This document shows positions 45,461 through 54,158 of a DNA stretch of 64,000 bases, one piece after another. This DNA comes from Flavobacteriales bacterium (GTDB lineage Bacteria; Bacteroidota; Bacteroidia; CAIKAF01): the NCBI GenBank assembly GCA_018401695.1, contig JAGYKD010000003.1, forward strand, positions 62,001 to 126,000, given 5' to 3'. Position numbers and translations under genes: made by a program. Within the stretch, counting starts at the first letter, position 1, and each line of letters opens with the position of its first letter. The notes under the pieces are model-generated. The model made no database searches. It had not been told where the DNA came from and saw only the letters and a list, made by a program, of their open reading frames with translations.

Positions 45461-46759
45461 ATGAAGTTCCTTTATTTTTTGCTTACGCTCCTTTGGTCTA
45501 CAGGACTTTATGCTCAATCTGTACGCATTGCTTCAAGTCCCGGACAGGCCGACCCCAGCGCCGGTTTGGATGTGGATTTTAACGACCGTGGTTTACTGCT
45601 GCCCCGATTAACCACCACCCAACGCAATGCTATTTCCAACCCTGCCGATGGGCTGCAAATATTCAATACCACCAGTCAATGCATGGAAGTCTTTATTTCC
45701 AATAGTTGGTTTGCGGTGGCTTGCCCTTGCCAAAATTTTCCCAACGCTCAGTTTTCATTTACGCCCAACAACCCCGGTGTAGGAAATGCGGTAAGTTTTA
45801 GCCCGCAACAGTCGGGGCTTCAATACCAGTGGTTGTTTGCCTCCGGTACGCCGGCTTCTTCTTCCCAGGCCAACCCCTCGGTTACCTGGGCCAATGCCGG
45901 TAGTTATTCGGTGGTGCTTCAAGTGACCGACAACCAAGGCTGTTCGGCCTCCGACACACAAACGGTGGTGGTAAACAGTTGTCCTTCGGGTTCCCAAACG
46001 TTTACGGCCAATGGCCTTTTGGCCTCCGGCACCATTCAAACCTTTACTGTACCTGCCTGTGTTACTTCGGTTACCATAGAGGCTTGGGGTGCACAGGGAG
46101 GAAGCACCAATACAGCTTCCGGTGGCTTAGGGGCCTACATCAAAGGCACCTTTTCGGTGAACGGTGGGGAGCTCTTACGGATTTTGGTAGGGCAGCAGGG
46201 CGAAGCCGGATCTAGTGGCCACGGCAACTGCGGTGGAGGAGGGGGCGGCTCTTTTGTGACCCGAAGCAACAATCAGCCTATGGTGGTAGCCGGTGGCGGT
46301 GGCGGTGCAGGAACCGCTTCCAACAGCAGTATTCGTACGCCCGATCCGGGTCAAACAGGAAACAGCGGAACGGCAGGAAAAGGAAATGGAATGCCCGGCG
46401 GCACCGGCGGAAATGCAGCACCCGGCGTTTGCGGTGGCTGTGGAGCCACCAATGGAGCCGGATTGCAGAGCAACAGCCAAGCCTACGGCAGCTCCTATGG
46501 AACCGCAGCCATTGCTTTTACCAATGGTGGAGGAGGCTCTACCTCTAGTAGTGGGTACGACGGAGGTTTTGGCGGTGGAGGTGCAGGAGCATTTGGCGCC
46601 GGTGGCGGCGGAGGATACTCAGGTGGAGGTTCCGGAAATTATACCGGTACCACGGACAACAGCGGCGGAGGTGGTGGCGGCTCTTTTAATGGAGGCACCA
46701 ACCCGAGCAATCAAGCCGGAGTGAGGAGTGGGAATGGGCAAGTAATCCTTAGTTGGTAA
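45461..46759 (+). CDS. Secreted PKD and glycine-rich domain protein
   Basis: 432 residues from the ATG at 45461 (MKFLYFLLTLLWSTGLYAQ), a signal peptide ending LYAQ. Residues ~30-80 resemble the short segment found before Bacteroidota adhesin repeats (DVDFNDRGLLLPRLTTTQRNA). A PKD-type domain follows (~105-185; WANAGSYSVVLQVTDNQGCS), then a glycine-rich domain (~190-432) with FTVPACVTSVTIEAWGAQGG and many GGGGGS runs. No T9SS sorting domain is seen at the end (GNGQVILSW), unlike the genes at the window start. Probably an extracellular or surface-exposed adhesive protein; function unproven. Confidence 0.82.
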   Translation: MKFLYFLLTLLWSTGLYAQSVRIASSPGQADPSAGLDVDFNDRGLLLPRLTTTQRNAISNPADGLQIFNTTSQCMEVFISNSWFAVACPCQNFPNAQFSFTPNNPGVGNAVSFSPQQSGLQYQWLFASGTPASSSQANPSVTWANAGSYSVVLQVTDNQGCSASDTQTVVVNSCPSGSQTFTANGLLASGTIQTFTVPACVTSVTIEAWGAQGGSTNTASGGLGAYIKGTFSVNGGELLRILVGQQGEAGSSGHGNCGGGGGGSFVTRSNNQPMVVAGGGGGAGTASNSSIRTPDPGQTGNSGTAGKGNGMPGGTGGNAAPGVCGGCGATNGAGLQSNSQAYGSSYGTAAIAFTNGGGGSTSSSGYDGGFGGGGAGAFGAGGGGGYSGGGSGNYTGTTDNSGGGGGGSFNGGTNPSNQAGVRSGNGQVILSW

Positions 46760-46768
46760 GACCGGCCA

Positions 46769-46909
46769 GGGACCGGCACGGAAAGCCCGGATGACGCCGG
46801 CGGATGCCAAGGCAGGCCTGCCGCGGTGAAGCTTTGCGGAACCCCGGCAGAACTAGCCTTGGCTCCGCAGGCGGCACCGGACTTGGAGGGAGGGCCCGCC
46901 CGGCCGCCC
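46769..46909. other. GC-rich structured intergenic element (type 1)
   Basis: The clearest copy. Box A contains CGGAAAGCCCGG (46779-46790). The stem pairs GCCAAGGC (46806-46813) with GCCTTGGC (46856-46863) and CTGCCGCGGT (46818-46827) with ACCCCGGCAG (46841-46850), enclosing the loop GAAGCTTTGCGGA. Box B begins GGACTTGGAGGGAGGGCCC (46879). It lies between the glycine-rich protein gene and rsh, both on the plus strand, ending 28 bp before the rsh promoter box. Confidence 0.72.
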
Positions 46910-46936
46910 AATGAAACCTACAAATCCCTATTTGCG

Positions 46937-46944
46937 TATCTTTG
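46937..46944 (+). promoter_or_regulatory. -7 box TATCTTTG, 7 nt before rsh start
   Basis: TATCTTTG, seven bases, then the ATG at 46952. No convincing ribosome-binding site fits between them. Confidence 0.55.
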
Positions 46945-46951
46945 AATTAGC

Positions 46952-49210
46952 ATGGAAAGCCACAAAATCGATGACTATTTGGCCGAAGAGCAGGCCGAAA
47001 TCAAAAAGCAATACCGTGCCCTGTTGCGGGCTGCGGGCAAAAATGTAGACAAGCCGGAGGACAAAAAGCGCATCCGAAGGGCCTTTGATTTGGCGGTGGA
47101 TGCCCACAAAGAAATGCGCCGAAAGTCCGGTGAACCCTATATTTATCACCCTATTGCCGTGGCGCGGATTGTGTCGGAGGAGATGGGCCTGGGAGCCACC
47201 AGCATCATTTGTGCTTTGCTCCACGATACGGTGGAAGACACCGAAATTACCCTCGAAGATATTGAGCAGTTTTTTGGGCCCAAAGAATCCAAAATCATCG
47301 ATGGGCTCACCAAAATGGAAGGGGTGTTTGACCATACCCAATCTATTCAGGCCGAGAATTTTAGAAAAATTGTCCTCACCCTGGCCGAAGACATTCGGGT
47401 TATTCTGATTAAAATTGCCGACCGATTGCACAATATGCGCACCCTATCCCACATGCGGCGCGAAAAGCAACTTAAAATAGCCTCGGAAACGCTCTATTTG
47501 TATGCCCCCCTGGCTCACCGCCTTGGCCTGTACAACATCAAAACCGAGTTGGAAGACTTGAGCCTTTGCTATTTAGAACCCGAGGCCTTTGCCGATATTG
47601 AAGCGAAACTCGAAAAGAGTAAGGAGGTGCGTGATCGCTTTGTAATGCATTTTGTATATCCTATACGCAAAGCGCTTAAGGCTCAAGAAATTGATTTTGA
47701 AATAAAAGGAAGAACCAAATCCATTTATTCCATTTACAATAAAATCCGAAAAAAGGGGGTGCCTTTTGAGGAAATCTACGACATTTTTGCCATACGAATT
47801 ATCCTCGACGTGCCTCCCGAACGCGAAAAAGCCGAAATTTGGCGCACCTATTCTTTGGTCACCGATGCGTATCAGCCTAAGCCCGATCGGTTGCGCGACT
47901 GGATAAGTTTTCCTCGCGCCAATGGCTACGAAAGCTTGCATGTAACGGTAATGAGTCCCACAGGCAAATGGGTGGAAGTTCAAATCCGCAGCCGCCGTAT
48001 GGACGATAAGGCCGAAAAAGGCTATGCAGCCCATTGGAAGTACAAGGAAAATCAAGCCGAATCGGCCATTGACGAATGGATTACCCGCGTTCGTGAAATG
48101 CTCGAAAGCCACCAGGAAGGCGAGGCCCTAGATTTCATGGACTCCTTTAAGTTGAATTTATACAACGAGGAGATTTATACTTTTACACCTAAGGGAGAGT
48201 TGCGCACCATGCCCTCAGGCGCCACCGCCTTGGATTTCGCCTACGATATCCACTCCGAGTTGGGAGATCACTGCCTGGGCGCCAAGGTAAACAACAAACT
48301 AGTGCCCCTAAGCTATGTGCTCAAAGGTGGGGACCAAATAGAAATTCTAAGCTCCAAAAAGCAAAAACCCAAAGAAGATTGGCTCAGTTTTGTGGTCACC
48401 GGAAAGGCCCGTAGCCGAATTAAAGCTGCTCTTAAAGACGAAAAACGGCGCATTGCTGCCGAAGGAAAAGAAGTATTGGAACGCAAACTCCGCCGCCTCA
48501 AAATCCATTTTACGGAGGACGATTTACCCAAAATGCTCAAGTATTTTTCCATCGACGATCCCCTGGAATTTTATTTTCAAGTGGGTACTGCGGCCATTAG
48601 CTCACAACAAATTCGCGATTTTTACCGGGCCGAAAGCAATCGCAGCTGGTACCGCTACCTCACCACTAAGTTCAAACGCAGCCAAATCAGCGAAAAAGCC
48701 GAAGACAAAGACCGACAGCTGCTTAAAAAACTCAAGCAAGAAGAAAATCAGCTGCTTATTGGTGACAACCTTGAAAAGCTAGACTACAGCCTGGCTCCTT
48801 GCTGCAATCCCATTCCCGGCGACGAAGTCTTTGGCTTTGTCACCGTGGGTGAGGGCATTAAGATTCACAAAACCAATTGCCCCAACGCCGTGCAATTGCT
48901 TTCCAACTACGCCTATCGGGTGGTAAAAGCCAAGTGGACCAACTCCGACGAACCGGCATTTTTGGTGGGTATACGGGTTACCGGAGTAGACGATGTAGGT
49001 ATCGTAAATAAAATTACTCGTCTTATCTCAAATCAAATGAAGGTGAACATTCGCTCTTTGAGTTTCGACTCAAATGATGGTATCTTTGAAGGCAGAATGA
49101 CCCTCTTTGTGCAACATACCCTGCACTTGAACGAACTTATCGGCAAATTGCGCGATTTAGAAGGAGTTATTGACGTAGAACGCATTACCCCTGAGCACCC
49201 AACCGCATGA
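46952..49210 (+). CDS. rsh: RelA/SpoT (p)ppGpp synthetase/hydrolase
   Basis: 752 residues. HD hydrolase domain (~45-200) with the metal motif [11 protein letters not shown] and [15 protein letters not shown]; synthetase domain (~235-350) with [25 protein letters not shown] and [16 protein letters not shown] domain (~395-455, [24 protein letters not shown]); C-terminal helical, zinc-finger-like ([14 protein letters not shown]) and ACT domains. Both hydrolase and synthetase motifs appear intact, so it is a bifunctional Rel controlling the stringent response. Followed with a 4-bp overlap by a Fur-family gene. Confidence 0.96.
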   Translation: MESHKIDDYLAEEQAEIKKQYRALLRAAGKNVDKPEDKKRIRRAFDLAVDAHKEMRRKSGEPYIYHPIAVARIVSEEMGLGATSIICALLHDTVEDTEITLEDIEQFFGPKESKIIDGLTKMEGVFDHTQSIQAENFRKIVLTLAEDIRVILIKIADRLHNMRTLSHMRREKQLKIASETLYLYAPLAHRLGLYNIKTELEDLSLCYLEPEAFADIEAKLEKSKEVRDRFVMHFVYPIRKALKAQEIDFEIKGRTKSIYSIYNKIRKKGVPFEEIYDIFAIRIILDVPPEREKAEIWRTYSLVTDAYQPKPDRLRDWISFPRANGYESLHVTVMSPTGKWVEVQIRSRRMDDKAEKGYAAHWKYKENQAESAIDEWITRVREMLESHQEGEALDFMDSFKLNLYNEEIYTFTPKGELRTMPSGATALDFAYDIHSELGDHCLGAKVNNKLVPLSYVLKGGDQIEILSSKKQKPKEDWLSFVVTGKARSRIKAALKDEKRRIAAEGKEVLERKLRRLKIHFTEDDLPKMLKYFSIDDPLEFYFQVGTAAISSQQIRDFYRAESNRSWYRYLTTKFKRSQISEKAEDKDRQLLKKLKQEENQLLIGDNLEKLDYSLAPCCNPIPGDEVFGFVTVGEGIKIHKTNCPNAVQLLSNYAYRVVKAKWTNSDEPAFLVGIRVTGVDDVGIVNKITRLISNQMKVNIRSLSFDSNDGIFEGRMTLFVQHTLHLNELIGKLRDLEGVIDVERITPEHPTA

Positions 49211-49671
49211 ATAAGAACCAGATGGAAGAAGTTCGCGACATTTTTAGCCGCTTTTTGGAAGCCAATGGCCACCGCAAGACCCCGGAGCGTTTTGCCATCC
49301 TCGAAGAAATTTACAGCCGCAACCACCATTTTGACGTGGAAGAGCTCTTTAAGTCCATGAAAGAGCGAAACTACCGCGTGAGCCGGGCCACCGTGTACAA
49401 TACCTTAGATCTTTTGCTCAATTGCCATTTGGTGCGCAAACACCAATTTACCGGCAATTTGGCCCAATACGAAAAAAGCCACGGCTACAGCCAACACGAC
49501 CACCTCATTTGCAACCAATGCCACAAGGTAACCGAGTTTTGTGATCCGCGCCTACACCACATCCAAACCGGCGTAGGCGATTTGCTCGGTTTTCAAATAA
49601 AACACCATTCCTTTATCCTTTACGGAGATTGCAACCAATCCGATTGTCCGGATCGACCGGACCCGTCGTAG
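49207..49671 (+). CDS. fur: Fur-family metal-dependent regulator
   Basis: 154 residues. N-terminal winged helix ([47 protein letters not shown]) and C-terminal metal-binding dimer domain with [15 protein letters not shown] and [11 protein letters not shown] (two CxxC/CxxxxC pairs for structural zinc). Fur, PerR or Zur identity cannot be settled from motifs alone. Translation is coupled to rsh (ATGA). Its stop TAG lies inside the palindrome shared with tsaD. Confidence 0.9.
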   Translation: MNKNQMEEVRDIFSRFLEANGHRKTPERFAILEEIYSRNHHFDVEELFKSMKERNYRVSRATVYNTLDLLLNCHLVRKHQFTGNLAQYEKSHGYSQHDHLICNQCHKVTEFCDPRLHHIQTGVGDLLGFQIKHHSFILYGDCNQSDCPDRPDPS

Positions 49672-49698
49672 AGACCTAAAATTTTACGTCTCTACGAC
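49665..49698. terminator. Palindrome carrying stop codons of fur and tsaD
   Basis: GTCGTAGAGAC (49665-49675) and GTCTCTACGAC (49688-49698) are perfect 11-bp arms, with TAAAATTTTA between them. The fur stop TAG (49669-49671) and the tsaD stop (49692-49694, TAG on the minus strand) both fall in the arms. It could act as a bidirectional terminator and has the GTAGAGAC/GTCTCTAC ends related to the hairpin arrays. Confidence 0.7.
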
Positions 49699-50711
49699 AT
49701 GGGCATCCGAGCCTGTGCCGTCCAATCCAACGACCCCTTAGCCCCACTTTTGTACTTCAATAATCCCGCCATGGCAATCATGGCCGCATTGTCGGTGCAG
49801 TAGGCCAATTTGGGGATGTGCAGTTCCCAGCCTTTTTCAGCGCAAGCCTCTTGCAAAAATGACCGAAGCCCTTTATTGGCCGATACGCCGCCTGCCAGCA
49901 CCACTCGTTGTACCCCTGTGGCCTCCACCGCCTCTTGCAGCCCTTTCCACAAGGTGGCAATAATGGCGTCTTGATAATCACGGGCCAAATCGGCCAAGGC
50001 TTGTCCCTCAGGAATCGCATCCTGCTTTTGCAGGTACTGGTACAAACTTGTTTTTAGGCCCGAAAAACTAAAATGTAAAGGGCCGGCCTTGGGCACAGGG
50101 AAACGGTGGTTCCCGGGGTGACCTAGCGAGGCCAGACGATCGATTTCCGGACCTCCGGGGTAGGGCAGTCCCAGCAATTTGGCGGCCTTATCAAAGGCTT
50201 CGCCGGCGGCATCGTCCAGGGTTTGGCCAAGCAATTCCAAGCGAGTAGGGGAGTATATCCGCACCAATTGGGTATGTCCACCCGACACTGTAAGGCTAAG
50301 AAAAGGAAAATCGGGAGGCCTTTTGCCCCCGATTTCAGCGTCTTCAATAAAATGCGCCAACACATGCGCTTCCATATGGTGCACATCAATAAGCGGAAGA
50401 TTCAGGGCCAAGCTAAGCCCCTTCGCAAATGAGGTTCCCACCAGCAATGAGCCCAGCAAACCGGGACCACGGGTGCAGGCAATTAGATCCAAATCCTCGA
50501 GGCGGCAATGCGCTTTTGCCAGAGCTTGATGCACCACAGGCAGCATGTGGCTCATATGGGCACGGGAGGCCAATTCGGGCACCACGCCGCCGTATTGGCG
50601 GTGCACCTCTTGATTGGCCGTGACATTGGCCAGCACGGTTGCGCCTTTAAGCACTGCTGCGGAAGTATCGTCGCAAGAGCTTTCGATGCCGAGAACCAGT
50701 AGAGACTGCAT
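49692..50711 (-). CDS. tsaD: tRNA threonylcarbamoyltransferase TsaD
   Basis: 339 residues from the ATG at 50711 (MQSLLVLGIESSCDDTSAAVL); the in-frame start at 50753 would place the promoter box inside the gene. TsaD completes N6-threonylcarbamoyladenosine at position 37 of ANN-decoding tRNAs. Metal-binding histidines are in DVHHMEAHVLAH, with SGGHTQLVRI, GEAFDKAAKLLGLPYPGGPE and the C-terminal YCTDNAAMIAMAG. Convergent with fur and divergent from rnpB. Confidence 0.97.
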   Translation of the reverse strand: MQSLLVLGIESSCDDTSAAVLKGATVLANVTANQEVHRQYGGVVPELASRAHMSHMLPVVHQALAKAHCRLEDLDLIACTRGPGLLGSLLVGTSFAKGLSLALNLPLIDVHHMEAHVLAHFIEDAEIGGKRPPDFPFLSLTVSGGHTQLVRIYSPTRLELLGQTLDDAAGEAFDKAAKLLGLPYPGGPEIDRLASLGHPGNHRFPVPKAGPLHFSFSGLKTSLYQYLQKQDAIPEGQALADLARDYQDAIIATLWKGLQEAVEATGVQRVVLAGGVSANKGLRSFLQEACAEKGWELHIPKLAYCTDNAAMIAMAGLLKYKSGAKGSLDWTAQARMPMS

Positions 50712-50715
50712 GGGA

Positions 50716-50723
50716 TAAAGGTA
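50716..50723 (-). promoter_or_regulatory. -7 box TACCTTTA, 4 nt before tsaD start
   Basis: The minus strand reads TACCTTTA-TCCC-ATG, the same geometry as argS and lolD. Confidence 0.5.
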
Positions 50724-50784
50724 GAATATCTTTGTTGAGTGGGGAACACCCATGCAGCGAGTGAGGGAATTTCAACGTCTTTAC

Positions 50785-50792
50785 TACCTTTG
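50785..50792 (+). promoter_or_regulatory. -7 box TACCTTTG for RNase P RNA
   Basis: TACCTTTG ends 4 nt before the first base of the P1 helix of the RNA at 50797. Because the RNA end is set by structure, this gives an internal ruler for the box-to-start distance in this genome. Confidence 0.7.
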
Positions 50793-50796
50793 ACCC

Positions 50797-51149
50797 GCAA
50801 GCGAACCGTTCTGCCGCGTTGCTTTGGCAATGAGGAAAGTCCGGGCAGCATAGAGCAACCGCGCTTCCTAACGGGAAGGCGTTGTGAAACGACGGAAAGT
50901 GCCACAGAAAACAGACATCCTGTTTCGGCAGGTTAAGGTGAAAACGTGAGGTAAGAGCTCACGCCCAATGCGGGCGACCGTGTTGGGGGTAAACCCCGCG
51001 GGCTGAAAGACCAAATAGGTTTATGGTGGGTGGCTCGCCCTGTCTTCGGACCCATAAACGGGTAGGTCGTTGGAGGTAAAAAGCAATTTTTGCCCTAGAT
51101 AAATGGCAGAACTCGACAGAACCCGGCTTACAGGTTCGCTTGCTTTTTT
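50797..51149 (+). ncRNA. rnpB: RNase P RNA (bacterial type A)
   Basis: The conserved core GAGGAAAGTCCGGGC (from 50831) and the distal ACAGAACCCGGCTTA (from 51117) are diagnostic. The ends GCAAGCGAACC (50797-50807) and GGTTCGCTTGC (51133-51143) form an 11-bp P1 helix, followed by T6, which marks the 3' end and termination. Internal GAAACGACGGAAAGTGCCACAGAA (in two parts) and CGTGAGGTAAGAGCTCACG (P-helix) match the family. It is the catalytic RNA that matures tRNA 5' ends. Confidence 0.97.
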
Positions 51150-51180
51150 AAATTCTCTAAACCCCACATGCATTCTTCGA

Positions 51181-51240
51181 AGACGGGAAATCTCCCGTCT
51201 TTACCGCGTCATTGGGAGACGGGAAATCTCCCGTCTCTAC
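51181..51240. repeat. Hairpin repeat pair (loop AATC)
   Basis: Two copies of AGACGGGAAATCTCCCGTCT separated by TTACCGCGTCATTGGG. The arms are those of the larger arrays but the loop is AATC. They lie between the end of rnpB and the end of lolD (convergent). Confidence 0.85.
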
Positions 51241-51250
51241 TGACGCTTCT

Positions 51251-51913
51251 TCATGTATCATTAACCACAATCCTCCCATCCCGCATCTCAATATTTCGAT
51301 CGGTCATTCCGGCCAACTCTTGATTGTGCGTAACAATCACGAAAGTTTGGCCCAGTTCTTTCCTAAGGTCAAAAAACAAGTGGTGCAACTGTTCGGCGGT
51401 TTGCGAATCCAAATTCCCTGACGGCTCATCGGCAAAAACTACCTTGGGGTCGTTCATCAAGGCTCTGGCAACCGCCACGCGCTGCTGTTCTCCCCCGGAC
51501 AAAGCATTGGGTTTGTGCTGAAAACGCTCCTTAAGCCCCAACAAATCCAAAAGCTCGCGAGCTTTTTGCCTGGCTTTGGCCTCGGCCTTGCCTTGAATCA
51601 ACCAAGGAATCATAAGATTCTCCTCGGCGGTAAACTCAGGCAGCAAATGATGGAATTGAAAAACAAAGCCAATGTGCTTGTTGCGGAACTGACTCAAGGC
51701 CTTGTCCGAAAGCCCTGAAATCTCTTCGCCATCGATCCGGATTTGACCGGCATCGGGTCTATCCAAGGTTCCTAAAATATGCAATAGCGTACTTTTCCCC
51801 GCCCCTGAGCGCCCGGAAATAGAAACAATTTCTCCGGCTTGCACCTCTAAAGAAACCTGGTGCAACACCTGCAAACTTCCGAACCTACGTTCAATGCCCT
51901 TCGCTTGAATCAT
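51251..51913 (-). CDS. lolD: LolD-type ABC transporter ATPase
   Basis: 220 residues. ABC ATPase of the LolD/MacB/FtsE class: Walker [21 protein letters not shown]-loop [18 protein letters not shown], signature [15 protein letters not shown], Walker [14 protein letters not shown]-switch VTHN. In Gram-negatives it powers release of lipoproteins from the inner membrane with LolC/E-like permeases; none is adjacent here. Length and the FHHLLPEF segment favour LolD, but other substrates are possible. Confidence 0.88.
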   Translation of the reverse strand: MIQAKGIERRFGSLQVLHQVSLEVQAGEIVSISGRSGAGKSTLLHILGTLDRPDAGQIRIDGEEISGLSDKALSQFRNKHIGFVFQFHHLLPEFTAEENLMIPWLIQGKAEAKARQKARELLDLLGLKERFQHKPNALSGGEQQRVAVARALMNDPKVVFADEPSGNLDSQTAEQLHHLFFDLRKELGQTFVIVTHNQELAGMTDRNIEMRDGRIVVNDT

Positions 51914-51917
51914 GCCC

Positions 51918-51925
51918 TAAAGATA
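51918..51925 (-). promoter_or_regulatory. -7 box TATCTTTA, 4 nt before lolD start
   Basis: The minus strand reads TATCTTTA-GGGC-ATG, matching argS and tsaD in spacing. Confidence 0.5.
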
Positions 51926-52028
51926 AGGATTGGTGTGCTTTCTATGGTAAGGATGTTGCCTAAGCGGCCCTAATGGTTCCAATAGTGCCCCTTTGTGTTC
52001 TTGATAGGATTAGGACAACCCTTCTTTA

Positions 52029-52251
52029 AGACAGGAAAACTCCCGAAGAGACAGGATATCTCCCGTCTTTACGGGATCCTTAAGAGACGGGAGGCATCCC
52101 GTCTATACGGCATCCTTGAGAGACGGTAGCCATCCCGTCTTTACGGGATCCTTGAGAGACGGGAGGCATCCCGTCTTTACAGCATCCTTGAGAGACGGGA
52201 GGCATCCCGTCTTTACAGCATCCTTGAGAGACGGGAGGCATCCCGTCTTTA
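52029..52251. repeat. Hairpin repeat array 3 (6 x 36 bp, inverted)
   Basis: Units with AGAGACGG start at 52047, 52083, 52119, 52155, 52191 and 52227, preceded by a truncated one at 52029. They are in the opposite orientation to arrays 1 and 2 (GACGGGAGGCATCCCGTC) with a linker TTTACAGCATCCTTG or TTTACGGGATCCTTG. The first units are degenerate (GACAGGATATCTCCC), suggesting decay from the left edge. Located between divergent lolD and sucC; nothing else is seen in the 437-bp gap except the sucC promoter. Confidence 0.9.
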
Positions 52252-52322
52252 CTTCGCTATCAATCATTGATCATTCTTCTTCTTTTTTTTCTCAAAGGGT
52301 TGGCATAGCCGTTCGGCTGAGT

Positions 52323-52330
52323 TATTTTTG
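52323..52330 (+). promoter_or_regulatory. -7 box TATTTTTG for sucC
   Basis: TATTTTTG lies 20 nt before the sucC ATG at 52351. Confidence 0.5.
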
Positions 52331-52350
52331 CGGGGCAAACAAACGAGACC

Positions 52351-53541
52351 ATGAACATTCACGAATATCAGGCAAAAGACATTCTGAGCTCTTACGGGGT
52401 TGGCATTCAACACGGTATCTTGGCTAACAGTCCGGAAGAGGCCGTGGAAGCCGCCAAAAAACTGCAAGAAGAAACCGGCACCGGTTGGTGGGTGGTTAAA
52501 GCTCAAGTCCATGCCGGTGGCCGTGGAAAAGGCGGAGGCATTAAACTGGCCAAAAGCCTGGACGAGGTACGTAGCCTATCCGATCAAATCATTGGCATGA
52601 ACTTGGTCACCAAACAAACCGGTGAACAGGGAAAAGATGTACACATGGTGCTCATTTGCGAAGACGTATATTATCCCGGCGAAAACAAACCCGAAGAATA
52701 TTATATGTCCGTGTTGCTCGACCGTGCATCGGGACGCAACATCATTATGTACTCGCCCGAAGGCGGAATGGACATTGAAGAGGTGGCCGAAAGCTCTCCC
52801 GAAAAGATTTTCAAAGAGGAAATCGACCCCTCGGTGGGCCTTCAAGGCTTTCAAGCTCGACGCATTGCCTTCAATTTAGGGCTTAGCGGTCAGGCCTTTA
52901 AGCAAATGGTTAAGTTTACCGATGCCCTTTACAAGGCCTACGAAGGCTCCGATGCTTCCATGTTCGAAATCAATCCGGTCCTCAAAACCAGCGACGATAA
53001 AATCTTGGCCGTTGACGCCAAAGTGAACTTAGACGACAACGCCCTCTTCCGCCATCCCGATTTGGCCGCCATGCGCGACACCCGCGAAGAAGACCCCACC
53101 GAGGTAGAAGCAGGAAAATTCCACCTCAACTACGTTAAATTGGACGGAAATGTAGGTTGTATGGTGAATGGCGCAGGCTTGGCCATGGCTACCATGGACA
53201 TCATTAAGCTTTCCGGTGGAGAACCGGCCAATTTCTTGGACGTGGGCGGAACCGCCGATGCCGCAAGGGTAGAACAAGCCTTCCGCATCATTCTAAAGGA
53301 CGATAACGTAAAGGCCATTTTGGTGAATATCTTTGGCGGTATTGTACGCTGCGATCGCGTAGCCCAAGGTATTGTAGATGCTTACAAAAACATGGGATCC
53401 ATTCAAGTACCCATCATTGTGCGTTTGCAAGGAACCAATGCCGAAGAAGCCAAAAAAATCATCGATGAATCCGGCCTGAAAGTATTTTCTGCGATTTTGT
53501 TGGAAGAAGCCGCCCAAAAGGTGTCGGAAGTGCTTGCCTAA
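52351..53541 (+). CDS. sucC: Succinyl-CoA synthetase beta subunit
   Basis: 396 residues. ATP-grasp subunit of ADP/GDP-forming succinyl-CoA synthetase in the TCA cycle. Motifs: MNIHEYQAKDILSSYGV at the start, KAQVHAGGRGKGGGIKLA, EINPVLKTSDDKILAVDAKV (Mg-binding) and VNGAGLAMATMDIIKLSGGEPANFLDVGG, NIFGGIVRCDRVAQGI. sucD is usually next to it but here the next gene is DUF983, so the alpha subunit is encoded elsewhere. Confidence 0.97.
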   Translation: MNIHEYQAKDILSSYGVGIQHGILANSPEEAVEAAKKLQEETGTGWWVVKAQVHAGGRGKGGGIKLAKSLDEVRSLSDQIIGMNLVTKQTGEQGKDVHMVLICEDVYYPGENKPEEYYMSVLLDRASGRNIIMYSPEGGMDIEEVAESSPEKIFKEEIDPSVGLQGFQARRIAFNLGLSGQAFKQMVKFTDALYKAYEGSDASMFEINPVLKTSDDKILAVDAKVNLDDNALFRHPDLAAMRDTREEDPTEVEAGKFHLNYVKLDGNVGCMVNGAGLAMATMDIIKLSGGEPANFLDVGGTADAARVEQAFRIILKDDNVKAILVNIFGGIVRCDRVAQGIVDAYKNMGSIQVPIIVRLQGTNAEEAKKIIDESGLKVFSAILLEEAAQKVSEVLA

Positions 53542-53586
53542 GTTGGAGTTTGTGCCAAAAGTTACCAAGCCCTTTGGGCTTTGGCT

Positions 53587-53594
53587 TACCTTTG
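53587..53594 (+). promoter_or_regulatory. -7 box TACCTTTG, 4 nt before DUF983 start
   Basis: TACCTTTG-CAGC-ATG at 53599. It decides against the in-frame upstream start at 53581, which lies before the promoter element. Confidence 0.55.
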
Positions 53595-53598
53595 CAGC

Positions 53599-54027
53599 AT
53601 GCTGGTAAAAGGAACCAAAATGTTTTCGATTATGCGGGGACGCTGTCCGCGCTGCCACGAAGGGGCCGTTTTTCAAGAACGCTCCCTGCTCAAAGGCAAA
53701 GGCTATTTGTCCATGCACAAACGCTGTGACCACTGTGGACTGAATTACCAGCCCGAACCCGGCTTTTATTTCGGCGCCAGCTACGTATCTTACGCCCTTA
53801 CCACTGCCGTCTCTATAGCTGTGTTTACGGTCCTTTTCCCCTTTTACCGCTGGGATAACGAATGGGTGTATATCGGGGGCATCGGAGGAGCCATTCTCCT
53901 CACCGTACCTTTCAATTTCAGACTCTCCAGACTCATTTGGCTCAACTTTTTCTTTAAATACAAAACCCCGGAAGAACGGGCAAAAGGCGAGCAAGCTGAT
54001 TTTTCAGATTTTAGAGGGGAAGAATGA
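53599..54027 (+). CDS. DUF983 membrane protein
   Basis: 142 residues from the ATG at 53599. DUF983 family: N-terminal zinc-ribbon-like segment RGRCPRCHEGAVF with HKRCDHCGLNYQPEPGFYFGA, then two membrane helices (YALTTAVSIAVFTVLFPFY; VYIGGIGGAILLTVPFNFRL) and a charged C-terminus. Function unknown; members are frequent in Bacteroidota and alphaproteobacteria. It converges with the Smr gene across a repeat-filled gap. Confidence 0.88.
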   Translation: MLVKGTKMFSIMRGRCPRCHEGAVFQERSLLKGKGYLSMHKRCDHCGLNYQPEPGFYFGASYVSYALTTAVSIAVFTVLFPFYRWDNEWVYIGGIGGAILLTVPFNFRLSRLIWLNFFFKYKTPEERAKGEQADFSDFRGEE

Positions 54028-54031
54028 ATGA

Positions 54032-54152
54032 TGAGGTAAAGACGGGATGCTTCCCGTCTCTCTATGAGGGATGCTTCCCGTCTCTCGGGATGCTTCCCGT
54101 CTCTCCATGAGGGATGCCTCCCGTCTCTCAAGGATGAGGTAAAGACGGGATG
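54032..54152. repeat. Hairpin repeat array 4 (degenerate)
   Basis: About five partial units (GTAAAGACGGGATGCTTCCC, then CCCGTCTCT separated by shortened spacers). Left arms are missing from several units, so the array looks eroded. It abuts the GC-rich element at 54159, and lies between convergent genes. Confidence 0.8.
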
Positions 54153-54158
54153 TTTTTT

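Noticed and set aside
52116-52427. 103-residue frame across array 3
   Set aside because: Repeat-derived and runs into the sucC start in another frame.
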